From assembly GCF_010692395.1 (NCBI RefSeq), contig NZ_JAAHHS010000034.1, forward strand, positions 1 through 41,128: a stretch of 41,128 nt of DNA. Reading direction: 5' to 3'. The notes beneath the pieces are model-generated. The model did not search any database and was not told the origin of the DNA. It saw only the letters and a list, made by a program, of their open reading frames with translations. Of the stretch, positions 7,986-16,351 are shown piece by piece (position 1 is the stretch's first letter; each line of letters begins with the position of its first letter). Source of the DNA: Moorena sp. SIO3H5. Its GTDB lineage: Bacteria; Cyanobacteriota; Cyanobacteriia; Cyanobacteriales; Coleofasciculaceae. A program made the position numbers and the translations under genes.

Positions 7986-8561
7986 ATGACCCTGATCAAA
8001 ACTAAGCGCTTTAGCCTAGCTGACTATCATCGCTTGATTGATAATGGTTTTCTAACAGAAGATGACCGGGTGGAGTTGATTCGGGGAGAGTTAATACAAA
8101 TGCTGGCGAAGGGTAAGTCCCACTCGGTTTGCAACACTAAGTTATGGCGAGAGTTGGACAGGCTAGTAGGCGACCGTGGGGTGGTACGGGGACAGGAACC
8201 AATCATCCTATCCAACGACAGTGAACCGGAACCGGATGTTGCGCTCGCATGGGGTCAGGCGGATGACTACTTGCCAAATCACCCTTATCCAAAGGATATA
8301 TTGCTGGTGATTGAGGTGTCAGATTCAACCCTGGAGTATGACCAGACCGTAAAGCTATCCTTATATTCAGAAAACCAAATTCAGGATTACTGGATTGTTA
8401 ACCTGGTGGCTGGTCAACTAGAGTGCTACACTCAGCCCTATCAAGATACTCGAAGAAATTTCGGCTATCGCGTCAAACGGGTGGTGTTGCCCAATGAAAC
8501 GGTTAATATTCCTGGTCTTGGAGATCTGTCCCTAGAGTTAACTCGTGTGTTTCCAGCTTGA
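7986..8561 (+). CDS. Uma2 family (DUF820) PD-(D/E)XK-like protein
   Basis: The 191-residue protein shows the Uma2 order: FSLADYHRLIDNGFLTEDDRVELIRGEL at the N-terminus, then SEPEPDVALA (catalytic-type Asp) and ILLVIEVSDSTLEYD (Glu plus the following strand), then KLSLYSENQIQDYWIVNL. These are the acidic residues of the restriction-nuclease-like fold. Family length is about 185-200, so it is complete. Filamentous cyanobacteria carry dozens of these genes. Nuclease activity is assumed from the fold, and the biological role is unknown. It lies on the same strand as the TIR-WD40 and DUF29 genes, but there is no tight coupling to mark it as part of that system. Confidence 0.9.
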   Translation: MTLIKTKRFSLADYHRLIDNGFLTEDDRVELIRGELIQMLAKGKSHSVCNTKLWRELDRLVGDRGVVRGQEPIILSNDSEPEPDVALAWGQADDYLPNHPYPKDILLVIEVSDSTLEYDQTVKLSLYSENQIQDYWIVNLVAGQLECYTQPYQDTRRNFGYRVKRVVLPNETVNIPGLGDLSLELTRVFPA

Positions 8562-8653
8562 GCAAAATTGGATCAGTTGATGGGTTGATCTAAAAGCGTC
8601 ACAATGAAAAAGAGTATATATTCCTATTTACCTAGACACTTACTACTACAATT

Positions 8654-9898
8654 ATGGCGCTGGAACTGCTGATTCAAACTACCTCAGCAACCCATCAAAG
8701 TTTTGATTACGACCTAGCCATTGTTGGGGGTGGCATTACTGGTTCTACCCTGGCCTGTGCGTTGAAACATTCTGGGTTGAGCGTATTACTCATAGAAGCC
8801 AAACCCAAGTCAGTGGCAGTTGCCAGGGTACAAGCCTATGCTTTGTCTATCCTCTCAGGGCGTATTTTCGCAGGTATTGGGGTTTGGGATAAAATCCTGC
8901 CACAGATTAGCACATTTCGGCAGATCAGGCTTTCCGATGCTAACCATTCCGGTGTGGTGCATTTTTCCCCTTCAGATTTAGGGACCAATGCCCTAGGGTA
9001 TGTGGGAGAACACCGTCCGGTGCTAACCTCGTTGCAAGAATTTTTGACAGATTGCCCCAACGTTGACTGGCTTTGTCCAGCAGAAGTAGTGGATGTAGAC
9101 TATCAGGAGTCTGGGGTGGAGATTACTGTCAAGGAGGGTGATACTAAGCATCGAATTAGGACAAGGCTAGTGGTGGCGGCGGATGGAGCGCGATCGCAAA
9201 TTCGGACTAGGGCTAAGATTACGACTCGTGGCTGGAAATACTGGCAATCTTGTGTGACTGCCCGGATTAAAACCGAAAAGCCCCACAATAATACGGCTTT
9301 TGAACGCTTCTGGCCTAGTGGTCCGATGGGGGTGCTGCCCTTGTCAGAGAATCGCTGCCAGGTGGTGTGGACAGCACCCCATGCTGAAGCAAAAGCCTTA
9401 CAAGCACTAGATGAAGAAGAGTTTCTCGCTAAGCTGGAATACTACACTGGTGGTCTGTTGGGTCGCTTGGAGTTGGAATGCGATCGCTATTTGTTTCCAG
9501 TGCAATTAATGCAGAGCGATCGCTATATTCAGTCACGATTGGCACTAATTGGTGATGCTGCCCATTGTTGCCATCCTGTCGGTGGTCAAGGATTAAACCT
9601 TGGGATTCGCGATGCTGCTGCCCTTGCCCAAGTCTTGAGTGAAGCACACCAAGCAGGGGAAGATATTGGAGCTATAGAGGTTCTTAAGCACTATGAAAAC
9701 TGGCGCAAGCAAGAGAATCTGGTCATCTTAGGGTTTACCGATACTCTGGATCGGATGTTTTCCAACAACTGGTTACCAATAGTGGGGATACGCCGTGTCG
9801 GGTTATGGATGCTGCGCCGGATTCGTCCGATGAAGATTTATGCCTTGAAGTTGATGACTGGTTTAAGGGGAAATATTCCTCAAGTTGCTCAACAATAG
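8654..9898 (+). CDS. FAD-dependent UbiH/Coq6-like monooxygenase
   Basis: The 414-residue protein has the N-terminal dinucleotide motif VGGGITGSTLACAL (about residues 24-37), the central VVAADGARSQIR motif, and the GDAAHCCHPVGGQGLNLGIRDA signature that contacts FAD (about 299-320). This places it in the class A aromatic hydroxylases of the UbiH/UbiF/Coq6 group. In cyanobacteria such enzymes are thought to act on prenylated quinone or related aromatic substrates; the exact substrate is not given by sequence. The length is typical. Its last codons and stop lie in a 40-bp sequence repeated at 10564-10603, beyond the next gene on the opposite strand. Confidence 0.88.
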   Translation: MALELLIQTTSATHQSFDYDLAIVGGGITGSTLACALKHSGLSVLLIEAKPKSVAVARVQAYALSILSGRIFAGIGVWDKILPQISTFRQIRLSDANHSGVVHFSPSDLGTNALGYVGEHRPVLTSLQEFLTDCPNVDWLCPAEVVDVDYQESGVEITVKEGDTKHRIRTRLVVAADGARSQIRTRAKITTRGWKYWQSCVTARIKTEKPHNNTAFERFWPSGPMGVLPLSENRCQVVWTAPHAEAKALQALDEEEFLAKLEYYTGGLLGRLELECDRYLFPVQLMQSDRYIQSRLALIGDAAHCCHPVGGQGLNLGIRDAAALAQVLSEAHQAGEDIGAIEVLKHYENWRKQENLVILGFTDTLDRMFSNNWLPIVGIRRVGLWMLRRIRPMKIYALKLMTGLRGNIPQVAQQ

Positions 9899-9902
9899 AG
9901 CA
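9863..9902 (+). repeat. 40-bp direct repeat, left copy
   Basis: This stretch covers the 3' end and stop of the monooxygenase gene. It matches 10564-10603 in the same orientation with two mismatches in 40 bases. The pair brackets the minus-strand gene at 9916-10539. Confidence 0.9.
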
Positions 9903-9915
9903 GTGGCTCTCTTGC

Positions 9916-10539
9916 TCAATTACTGCTAGAGAGCGCTGCGATCAGAATTCTGGTTAAGGGTTCTAAATCGGTTGGTACCCGGTAAAGAGTCAATTGTTGG
10001 GTGATTAATTTATCTTGACGGTGCAGAATACCAAACTGCCAGATTGTCCCGGTTGAAACTGCTCCGAATAGCTGTGGCTGTTGCTCAAACGATGGGCATT
10101 TCTCCCACTGATCAAGCGCTATCAGTTCCACTGCCATCTGAGTGAAACCATTGGTAAGATCCTCTTGCTTTGCCTCAACCACTAACAGATTAGTCGTTGT
10201 CCTGAGCAAATAGTCCAACGCGCCTTGAAGCTGATTGCTGACCTTGATTGAATACTCAATTCGCAATTGCGCCCTTGTGTAGTGAATTAAATCTGCCATC
10301 AGAGGTGCAATTAACATCTCCCGCCGGGATTGTTCGTTGGTCAGATCCAGGTAAGGTAAAATTTCTTCGAGGCGTGATTGGCGCTCCTGCAATCGATCTA
10401 ACTCACCCTGATATTGCCGCAAATCCAATAAGGTACGTTCTAGTGAATAGCCATATTCTGCCAAGATTTCATCCGTGGGAGTTTTGAGTTTGGCTATTTC
10501 ACTGAAGCTATAAGAACGGTTGGGGTCGAGCAGAGGCAT
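9916..10539 (-). CDS. PD-(D/E)XK-like hypothetical protein (nuclease-fold)
   Basis: The 207-residue protein begins MPLLDPNRSYSFSEIAKL and has a charged coiled region (about 40-62). A core follows: REMLIAPLM, RIEYSIKV, GALDYLL and LLVVEAKQEDLTNGFTQM (about residues 110-135). The E...D...ExK layout with a following Q matches PD-(D/E)XK folds such as those at the N-terminus of type I restriction subunits. No helicase or recognition domain is present, so it is a stand-alone nuclease-like fold. It is convergent with the monooxygenase gene and bracketed by 40-bp direct repeats, which suggests it arrived as an insertion. The function is not known. Confidence 0.72.
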   Translation of the reverse strand: MPLLDPNRSYSFSEIAKLKTPTDEILAEYGYSLERTLLDLRQYQGELDRLQERQSRLEEILPYLDLTNEQSRREMLIAPLMADLIHYTRAQLRIEYSIKVSNQLQGALDYLLRTTTNLLVVEAKQEDLTNGFTQMAVELIALDQWEKCPSFEQQPQLFGAVSTGTIWQFGILHRQDKLITQQLTLYRVPTDLEPLTRILIAALSSSN

Positions 10540-10563
10540 AGGATGGAAACCAGAAATCAGCGA

Positions 10564-10603
10564 TTAAGGGAAAATATTCCTCAAGTGGCTCAACAATAGA
10601 GCA
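10564..10603 (+). repeat. 40-bp direct repeat, right copy
   Basis: It matches 9863-9902 at 38 of 40 positions, same orientation. It contains a non-coding copy of the last codons and stop of the monooxygenase gene. Confidence 0.9.
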
Positions 10604-10662
10604 TCGGTTAAGTGATTAGAAAACTTCTTTCTACTTTGGCTTGCCTCGTGAAGCCAGTCAGA

Positions 10663-10702
10663 CCTCGACAAAAATATGTACTTTCCTATAGCTTTGTCGA
10701 GG
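10663..10702. terminator. Hairpin with 10-bp perfect stem
   Basis: The arms cctcgacaaa (10663-10672) and tttgtcgagg (10693-10702) are exactly complementary around a 20-base loop, followed by atttagttttt. It could be a factor-independent terminator for plus-strand transcription from the monooxygenase side, or a small mobile palindrome. The long loop weakens the terminator reading. Confidence 0.5.
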
Positions 10703-10993
10703 ATTTAGTTTTTGTGTGTTAACTCACTCCATATTTTAAGCCATAAACGTCTCGATCCGGAACGAGTTTATGACTAATTTATCATAATAAACTTTGGTTT
10801 TAACACGGATGCCAGACTTTTTTGATTAATGGTTAGAGAATATTTAAAACATCCTTGTAGACATTAATTACCCACTACACCCCATCATTTCATTCCCCCA
10901 TCTCCCCATCACCCCATACCCCATCACCAGTCGATATCTGTTATGGTATTGGTTTCAAAACTATTCATTGTAACTACCTAGACAGAGAAAAAT

Positions 10994-12472
10994 ATGGAAA
11001 TTCGAGGAACCGATACACCACGGTTAGACTGGACTGGTGATGCTCTAGCCATTGGGTTATTTGAGGATGCTGTAGACCTGAGTGGTGATTTAGCCGAGTT
11101 GGATCAGAAACTGGCTGGTACGATCACAGAATTGATCGAGGAAACAGAATTTAAGGGTAGTACTAATAGTTCTGCTGTCACCCGTGTGGGATCCGGTAGC
11201 CCAATCCGTAAAATTATCCTGGTAGGATTGGGTAAAGCTGATGACCTGACCTTAGATACACTGCGCCGTGGCAGTGCCACAATTGCCCGGACTGCGAAAC
11301 AGCAGAAGATTAAAACTCTTGGAATTAGCCTACCGGTGGTTAATGATGACTCTACAGCAACCGCACAAGGGATCACTGAGGGGATAATCCTGGCACTACA
11401 CCAAGACAATCGCTTTAAGTCGGAATCGGAGGATAAGGGCGCAAAGCTCGAACAGATTGATTTACTGGGATTGCCTGGGCAAGAAGCGGGGATTGATAAG
11501 GCTCAAAAAATCTGCGAAGGAGTAATTTTGGCACGAGAGTTGGTGGCAGCACCAGCTAATGAAGTGACACCAATTAGTTTGGCTCAGACAGCAGAGGATC
11601 TGGCCTCAGAGTATGGTTTTTCCCTGGAAATCTTGGACAGGGAAGCCTGTGAAGAACTGGGAATGGGTGCTTTCCTTGGGGTTGCCAAAGCTTCAGATCT
11701 GCCCCCCAAGTTTATTCATATCACCTACAAACCTGATGGCACGCCAAAACGGAAATTAGCGATTGTGGGTAAGGGATTAACCTTTGACTCCGGTGGCTTG
11801 AATATTAAAGGTTCTGGTAGTGGCATCGAGACTATGAAAATCGATATGGGAGGTGCGGCGGCTACCTTGGGTACTGCTAAGGCAATTGGCCAGTTGAAGC
11901 CGGATGTCGAGGTTCACTTTATCAGTGCGGCCACGGAAAATATGATTAGTGGTCATGCCATGCACCCAGGGGATATTCTTACTGCTTCTAATGGTAAGAC
12001 GATTGAGGTCAATAATACGGATGCTGAAGGAAGACTGACCCTAGCAGATGCTTTAGTGTTTGCGGAAAAATTAGAGGTGGATGCGATCGCAGATTTAGCG
12101 ACCTTGACTGGTGCCTGTGTTGTAGCATTGGGAAATGATATTGCTGGTTTATGGACCACTGATAATACAATAGCGCAACAGTTTAAAGATGCAGCAGAAG
12201 CGGCTGGTGAAAAACTCTGGCAGATGCCTATGGAAGAGAAGTACTTTGAAGGATTAAAATCTAAAATTGCTGATTTCAAAAATACTGGGCCCCGTGCAGG
12301 TGGTTCGATTACAGCAGCCTTGTTCTTGAAGGAATTCGTTAAGGAAACGCCTTGGGTACATATCGATATTGCTGGAACAGTTTGGAGTGAAAAAGAAAAT
12401 GGTTGTAATAATTCTGGTGCAACTGGCTTTCCAGTTCGTACTTTGGTGAATTGGGTATTGAGTGAGACTTAG
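10994..12472 (+). CDS. pepA: Leucyl aminopeptidase (M17)
   Basis: The 492-residue protein carries the M17 catalytic block. [15 protein letters not shown] (about residues 257-271) supplies a metal-binding Lys and Asp. [16 protein letters not shown] follows, and the signature [14 protein letters not shown] (about 338-351) holds the second Asp/Glu pair and the catalytic Arg. The N-terminal half is the usual variable domain. The enzyme is a cytosolic hexameric, two-metal exopeptidase that removes N-terminal residues from peptides. The length matches the family and the gene is intact, with an agagaaaa purine stretch before the ATG. It stands alone between two repeat-rich gaps. Confidence 0.96.
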   Translation: MEIRGTDTPRLDWTGDALAIGLFEDAVDLSGDLAELDQKLAGTITELIEETEFKGSTNSSAVTRVGSGSPIRKIILVGLGKADDLTLDTLRRGSATIARTAKQQKIKTLGISLPVVNDDSTATAQGITEGIILALHQDNRFKSESEDKGAKLEQIDLLGLPGQEAGIDKAQKICEGVILARELVAAPANEVTPISLAQTAEDLASEYGFSLEILDREACEELGMGAFLGVAKASDLPPKFIHITYKPDGTPKRKLAIVGKGLTFDSGGLNIKGSGSGIETMKIDMGGAAATLGTAKAIGQLKPDVEVHFISAATENMISGHAMHPGDILTASNGKTIEVNNTDAEGRLTLADALVFAEKLEVDAIADLATLTGACVVALGNDIAGLWTTDNTIAQQFKDAAEAAGEKLWQMPMEEKYFEGLKSKIADFKNTGPRAGGSITAALFLKEFVKETPWVHIDIAGTVWSEKENGCNNSGATGFPVRTLVNWVLSET

Positions 12473-12488
12473 GGTAATCGGTAAAATA

Positions 12489-12590
12489 TAGAATGTAGAA
12501 TGCAGAATGTAGAATGCAGAATGCAGAAGAAATAATTCTAAATTCTAAATTCTAAAATTAGGTAATAGGTAATCAGTAATCGGTAACTGA
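12489..12590 (+). repeat. Three consecutive heptamer tandem tracts
   Basis: Six units of tagaatg/cagaatg (12489-12530), three perfect aattcta units (12534-12554) and four taatcgg-like units (12563-12590) follow one another. Three different cores with the same 7-bp period sit within about 100 bp. Confidence 0.85.
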
Positions 12591-12669
12591 TCCAACTACA
12601 CTTAAGATCATTCCTTTGTTCAGCAACCCCCTAGTAAGGCACGGCGGAAATAAAGATACCTTTCAAAGC

Positions 12670-12760
12670 GATGCAGAGGTGCGACCCGTGGCGAATTTAA
12701 TTCGCCTACGGAAAGCGCACCATTACGGTCTTGGGGGTTTCCCTCATGAGCGACTGCATC
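12670..12760. repeat. Composite nested-hairpin repeat (family B, copy 1)
   Basis: The outer arms are gatgcag (12670-12676) and ctgcatc (12754-12760). Inside lies a second pair, ggtgcg (12678-12683) and cgcacc (12716-12721), and inside that a perfect palindrome ggcgaatt/aattcgcc (12690-12706). The right part, gtcttgggggtttccc...catgagcgactgcatcaag, is shared with copies at 19041 and 19805. Confidence 0.85.
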
Positions 12761-12991
12761 AAGAGAATAGCGAAACCCTTATCTAATAAGTATGCAATAA
12801 TTTTGAATTTTGAATTTTAAATTCCGCCCACCATTACTAGCTATGGGTTTTCAAAAGAAGCAATTGGCTAAAGTAAATAATTTATTTATTAATTTTAGGT
12901 AATAGGGAATAGAAAAAAACTGTGTACCTCATAAGTATGGAAAATGGTATACATCGAACGAACTGAAGTGTTAGCAATTGGTCAGGGCTTT

Positions 12992-13393
12992 TCACATAAA
13001 CAAACTGGAATCAACTTGAAAAAAAACTCCCAAGGTTTTCGCTTGATATTTGCTAATTTCTCGCTTTCCATTAACGATGTCATCAACGGTTTTTTGAGAG
13101 CCAATAATTCCCACTAAATCCGCTGGTTTTATCTCTTTTTGCTCCATTAAAAAAAGTAACATAGACTGAGGATGAGATCTCATCCCTGGTGAATAATAGT
13201 CTTGCTCAAATTTTTCAATTAATGTAATCAACAATTCATACATTTGATCTTCTTCTGGTGTTCGTTGAGGTCGGTGCATCAACTCTTCTACAAAAGCTAA
13301 AGCTTTTTCATTATCTTCTTCTGTTTTAATCATTTTAGGTTGATATTTAATTAATAATTTATTGTATTGATTTAGATTAAAAGTAAGGGTCAT
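12992..13393 (-). CDS. higA: HigA-type antitoxin
   Basis: The 133-residue protein has an N-terminal helical region (KTEEDNEKALAFVEELMHR, PEEDQMYELLITLIEKFEQDYY) and a C-terminal helix-turn-helix with the segments LLFLMEQKEIKPADLVGIIGSQKTV and IVNGKREISKYQAKTLGVFF (about 78-127). This is the COG5499-like HigA layout. The antitoxin would bind and neutralise the HigB ribonuclease and repress the operon through the HTH. Its start overlaps the end of the toxin gene by 17 bp, consistent with translational coupling in the toxin-first order typical of hig loci. Confidence 0.88.
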   Translation of the reverse strand: MTLTFNLNQYNKLLIKYQPKMIKTEEDNEKALAFVEELMHRPQRTPEEDQMYELLITLIEKFEQDYYSPGMRSHPQSMLLFLMEQKEIKPADLVGIIGSQKTVDDIVNGKREISKYQAKTLGVFFQVDSSLFM

Positions 13394-13676
13394 TCTTCCA
13401 GTTATTATAGTCGTATTCTGCGTGATTCAGAATATACTTGATGTAAATTAAATGCTTTTCATAATCTATACTTACAATTAAGCGGTACTTATTCCCCTTA
13501 ATATTAAAAACTGTAAAATTACCTACTGCTTCAGCTTTTCTAAAAACCGATTGTACCTCAACTAAATTCGACCAAGTAGCCTGATTGGCAATCTTATACC
13601 AGTTATCGAGAGCATCATGGCAATCAGCGTGTTTTTCACTAAATTCCCGCAAACGTCGATAACTGATCACATGCAT
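13377..13676 (-). CDS. higB: HigB-type toxin (RelE-fold mRNA interferase)
   Basis: I place the start at the ATG at 13676 (99 residues). From there the product begins MHVISYRRLREFSEKHADC, the usual HigB N-terminus, and a gagg ribosome site precedes it. An in-frame upstream start at 13712 would add 12 residues without family support. The core NFTVFNIKGNKYRLIVSIDYEKHLIYIKYILNHAEYD is typical of ribosome-dependent RelE-superfamily mRNA interferases. The gene overlaps higA by 17 bp, toxin first. The locus lies in repeat-rich DNA next to a transposase remnant, which suggests mobility. The autoregulated promoter would be upstream, near 13680-13740. Confidence 0.88.
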   Translation of the reverse strand: MHVISYRRLREFSEKHADCHDALDNWYKIANQATWSNLVEVQSVFRKAEAVGNFTVFNIKGNKYRLIVSIDYEKHLIYIKYILNHAEYDYNNWKNDPYF

Positions 13677-14332
13677 TTGATATCCTCTTTGGTCCCCTGC
13701 ATCTATACACAACTCTCACTCCCTCTATTTTCAAACCAAAGAGAATAGAGCCATGGGATTTGATGTTAACTAGCCCAATCAACTTTTGCTTAAGCATCGG
13801 ATTGCCTTGAATGGGACTGGTCTTGAACTGGGGGAATAAAATGATTGATAACGCCCAGATTTACTAAACCTGGGAAATCCATAGTCTCTGGTGTTAAATG
13901 CTTTTATGGTGTTGTGCAGTGGTTTAATCACATCCTGAGTTACCTGAGACTGAAATGCTTTTTGGGCCTTCAAGCTCTAAGACAGATAAAATTATTCTTC
14001 TTAACGCCACAGTAGTTTTTACTTTGAATACCAACCAATGATTAGCATATCACAATCAGGGCGTTTGGATCTCGGTTGTTAACACCAGTATTGCAGGAAA
14101 AGGCATGCATACAAGAGGAAAAATGCAAGAAGTCTGTAGGGTGGGCATTGTCTGGAAAAATCCCAAACCACTTCCAACGAAGCCTGGTCACCAATGCCCA
14201 CCAACCAAGGTTTTTCATTCCCAACTGTTTCAGCCATGGTTTGAACCATCTCAGGCAAATCCGTGACTTATCACCATCAGCTAGCGCTAAGTGATAGGTT
14301 AAAACAGAAGCCATCATTCTCCCGATTGACAC
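13677..14332. other. Intergenic region with transposase remnant
   Basis: Apart from the TnpB-like fragment at 13779-13973, this 656-bp gap shows no convincing gene. Between about 14040 and 14330 both strands have open frames of 70-110 codons with no recognisable domain. It may hold decayed DNA plus the promoter of the ABC exporter. Confidence 0.6.
13779..13973 (-). pseudogene. IS200/IS605 TnpB N-terminal remnant
   Basis: The 64-codon frame contains QSQVTQDVIKPLHNTIKAF and YGFPRFSKSGRYQSFYSP. This matches the conserved TnpB pattern of a helix (xxQdvikrldxaxkxFf) followed by GfPRFkxxxRYxSFxxP. An intact TnpB is about 400 residues, and the RuvC-like catalytic part is absent, so only a fragment survives. 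No matching TnpA or element ends were identified. The call rests on one motif block. Confidence 0.6.
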
Positions 14333-16057
14333 TTGAAACCCCACTCTAGTTACTGGCAACTGCGACCTTACCTTCGTTCCCAACGCTTAACTCTGGCTCA
14401 GACATTGGTTTGTACATTAGTATTCACGGTCTGCTGGCCCCTACTCCTTTGGCTATCTGAGCCCTTTTTTGATGTGGTCGGACAGGGAAAACTGGTCAGG
14501 AGTGTTCAGCTAGCTGGGTTAGCTGCTGTTGTGTTTCTGACCCAGAAAATAGCGCAGTACTGTTTGTATACCCTATCAGCAAAAGCTTCACTACAGATTG
14601 CCCTTCATTTACGCGAAAACGTTTTTAACCATTTGCAGCGCCTCAGTATTGGTTACTTTGAAGCTGCTAGAACTGGTGACCTTACCTACCGACTCACGGA
14701 AGACCTCGATCGGATTGGGGAGGTGATTTACAAAATTGTTCGTGATTTTATTCCTTGTGTCTTGCAACTGATTGTAGTACTAACTGCTGTCATCTATATT
14801 AATCCAGAACTGACCCTAGCCATAGTAATTATTGCACCATTGATGGGGTTGTTGATTGGTTGGTTCGGGGAACAGATCCGGAAATTCTCCCATCGCAGCC
14901 AAAATCGGATATCGGATTTGTCCGCAATGCTGACGGAAGTGTTTAGCGGGATTCGATTAATCCAAGCTTTTGCCGCAGAAGACTATACCCTGGAAAAATT
15001 TAGTCAAGAAGCAGAAAACAACCGCAAAGCCAAGTATGCTGCTGAACGCCTCAGAGCAATTCAGTTTCCAATAGTCGGTTTCCTCGAAGCGTTGTGCTTC
15101 TTGTTACTACTATTGTTGGGAGCATGGCAAATTGCTGAGGGTAACCTCACGGCTTCCAAGTTTGTCAGTTACGGTATCGGTGTTGCAATGTTGATTGATC
15201 CGATCAACATCCTAACCCAAAACTATAATGAGTTCAAACAGGGAGAAGCATCGATAGACCGCATCTTTGAACTATTTGCCCTTGAGCCAACGGTAATCGA
15301 AAAACCAAGCGCTATAGTTTTACCCCCAGCGACGGGTAAGGTAGAATACTGTAATGTCAGCTTTGCTTATCAACCTGGTGAGCCTGTACTAAGAAATTTG
15401 AATTTAGAAATTGCTCCAGGAGATGCGATCGCATTAGTAGGGGCTTCGGGTGCTGGTAAAACTACTTTAGTTAATCTCCTGCCCCGCTTCTATGATCCGC
15501 AATCTGGAGAAATCCTAATTGATGGGATTAATATCCAAGATATTACCCTCAATAGTCTACGGCGTCAGATCGGGATTGTTCCCCAGGATACCACTCTCTT
15601 TTCAGGTACTATTGCTCAGAATATTGCCTTTGGTCACTTAAAACCTGACTTTAAAGCTGTTCAGGAAGCGGCTAAGATTGCTAATGCTCACCAATTCATT
15701 ATTAAACTCTCCCAAGGATATCACACTTGGGTAGGGGAGAGGGGAATTAATTTATCGGGAGGGCAACGACAACGGATTGCGATCGCACGAGCGGTATTGC
15801 TCGATCCTAGGATCTTGATTCTAGATGAAGCCACCTCCGCTTTAGACTCAGAATCAGAAGCCTTAGTACAAGAAGCCTTAGAAAGGATTATGGAAGACCG
15901 CACTGTTTTTATTATTGCTCACCGATTAGCAACAGTGCGCCGTGCTGACCGGATTCTGGTAGTAGAACAAGGACGAATTGTTGAATCCGGAAACCATGAA
16001 GGATTGTTAGAAAAAGGTGGTCGTTATGCTCGGTTTTATGCTCAGCAATTTAATTGA
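14333..16057 (+). CDS. ABC exporter, fused permease-ATPase (MsbA-like)
   Basis: The 574-residue half-transporter has an N-terminal membrane domain with about six helices (residues ~20-300), then a nucleotide-binding domain. Walker A is GASGAGKTT (about 370-378), the Q-loop is IVPQDTTLF, the signature is LSGGQRQR, Walker B is ILILDEATSALDSE, and the H-loop is IIAHR. All catalytic residues are present. Such exporters work as dimers moving lipids, peptides or drugs out of the cytosol; the substrate cannot be read. The start used is TTG (14333), since no ATG lies nearby in frame. The N-terminal YWQLRPYLRSQ resembles other cyanobacterial exporters of this type. It stands alone, with heptamer repeats right after the stop. 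Confidence 0.92.
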   Translation: MKPHSSYWQLRPYLRSQRLTLAQTLVCTLVFTVCWPLLLWLSEPFFDVVGQGKLVRSVQLAGLAAVVFLTQKIAQYCLYTLSAKASLQIALHLRENVFNHLQRLSIGYFEAARTGDLTYRLTEDLDRIGEVIYKIVRDFIPCVLQLIVVLTAVIYINPELTLAIVIIAPLMGLLIGWFGEQIRKFSHRSQNRISDLSAMLTEVFSGIRLIQAFAAEDYTLEKFSQEAENNRKAKYAAERLRAIQFPIVGFLEALCFLLLLLLGAWQIAEGNLTASKFVSYGIGVAMLIDPINILTQNYNEFKQGEASIDRIFELFALEPTVIEKPSAIVLPPATGKVEYCNVSFAYQPGEPVLRNLNLEIAPGDAIALVGASGAGKTTLVNLLPRFYDPQSGEILIDGINIQDITLNSLRRQIGIVPQDTTLFSGTIAQNIAFGHLKPDFKAVQEAAKIANAHQFIIKLSQGYHTWVGERGINLSGGQRQRIAIARAVLLDPRILILDEATSALDSESEALVQEALERIMEDRTVFIIAHRLATVRRADRILVVEQGRIVESGNHEGLLEKGGRYARFYAQQFN

Positions 16058-16068
16058 TCTAGTAAATA

Positions 16069-16096
16069 TAATCGGTAATCGGTAATCGGTAATTTT
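16069..16096 (+). repeat. Heptamer tandem repeat (taatcgg), 4 units
   Basis: Three perfect taatcgg units and one taatttt follow the ABC exporter stop by 12 bp. The same core appears at 12577-12583. Confidence 0.85.
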
Positions 16097-16156
16097 AGAC
16101 AACAACTATCACAATTTATTGAGTATTTATATCTAGTAATTACTCTTGAAATAATT

Positions 16157-16225
16157 AGACATCTCCAGAAACTCGGTTTTGACCCAGGCAGTGCAAGGTT
16201 TTGAGGTTAATTTTTGGAGATGTCT
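16157..16225. mobile_element. 69-bp inverted-repeat element, MITE-like
   Basis: The ends agacatctcca and tggagatgtct are perfectly inverted (11 bp) around a 47-base centre. Size and structure suggest a miniature inverted-repeat element or the fused ends of a lost insertion sequence. No parent transposase is visible in the window. Confidence 0.5.
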
Positions 16226-16351
16226 ATTAATAATAAAGTATAGCAATTGGCAATAATAAATAAATTAGTTTGAATGCTAAATACTTTATTCCCTGTTACA
16301 GGTTACCTAAAAACTTAGAAATATTTACTTAATAAAGTCGCCAACCGCTAT

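Larger units (their letters stand above)
10540..10993. other. Intergenic region: repeat copy, hairpin, CCCCAT-rich tract
   Basis: No gene is seen in these 454 bp. They hold the right copy of the 40-bp repeat (10564-10603), a 10-bp-stem hairpin (10663-10702), a CCCCAT-rich imperfect repeat (about 10872-10925), and the presumed pepA promoter region. Confidence 0.7.
12473..12991. other. Repeat-filled intergenic region
   Basis: No gene is recognised in these 519 bp. They contain three heptamer tracts (12489-12590), a composite nested-hairpin repeat (12670-12760) and an AT-rich tail. Confidence 0.75.

Noticed and set aside
13677..13712. Longer HigB start at 13712
   Set aside because: The family N-terminus MHVIS begins at 13676, with a good ribosome site directly upstream.
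14042..14383. 113-codon minus-strand frame upstream of the ABC exporter
   Set aside because: No recognisable domain, and it overlaps the start of the exporter. The region looks like decayed DNA.
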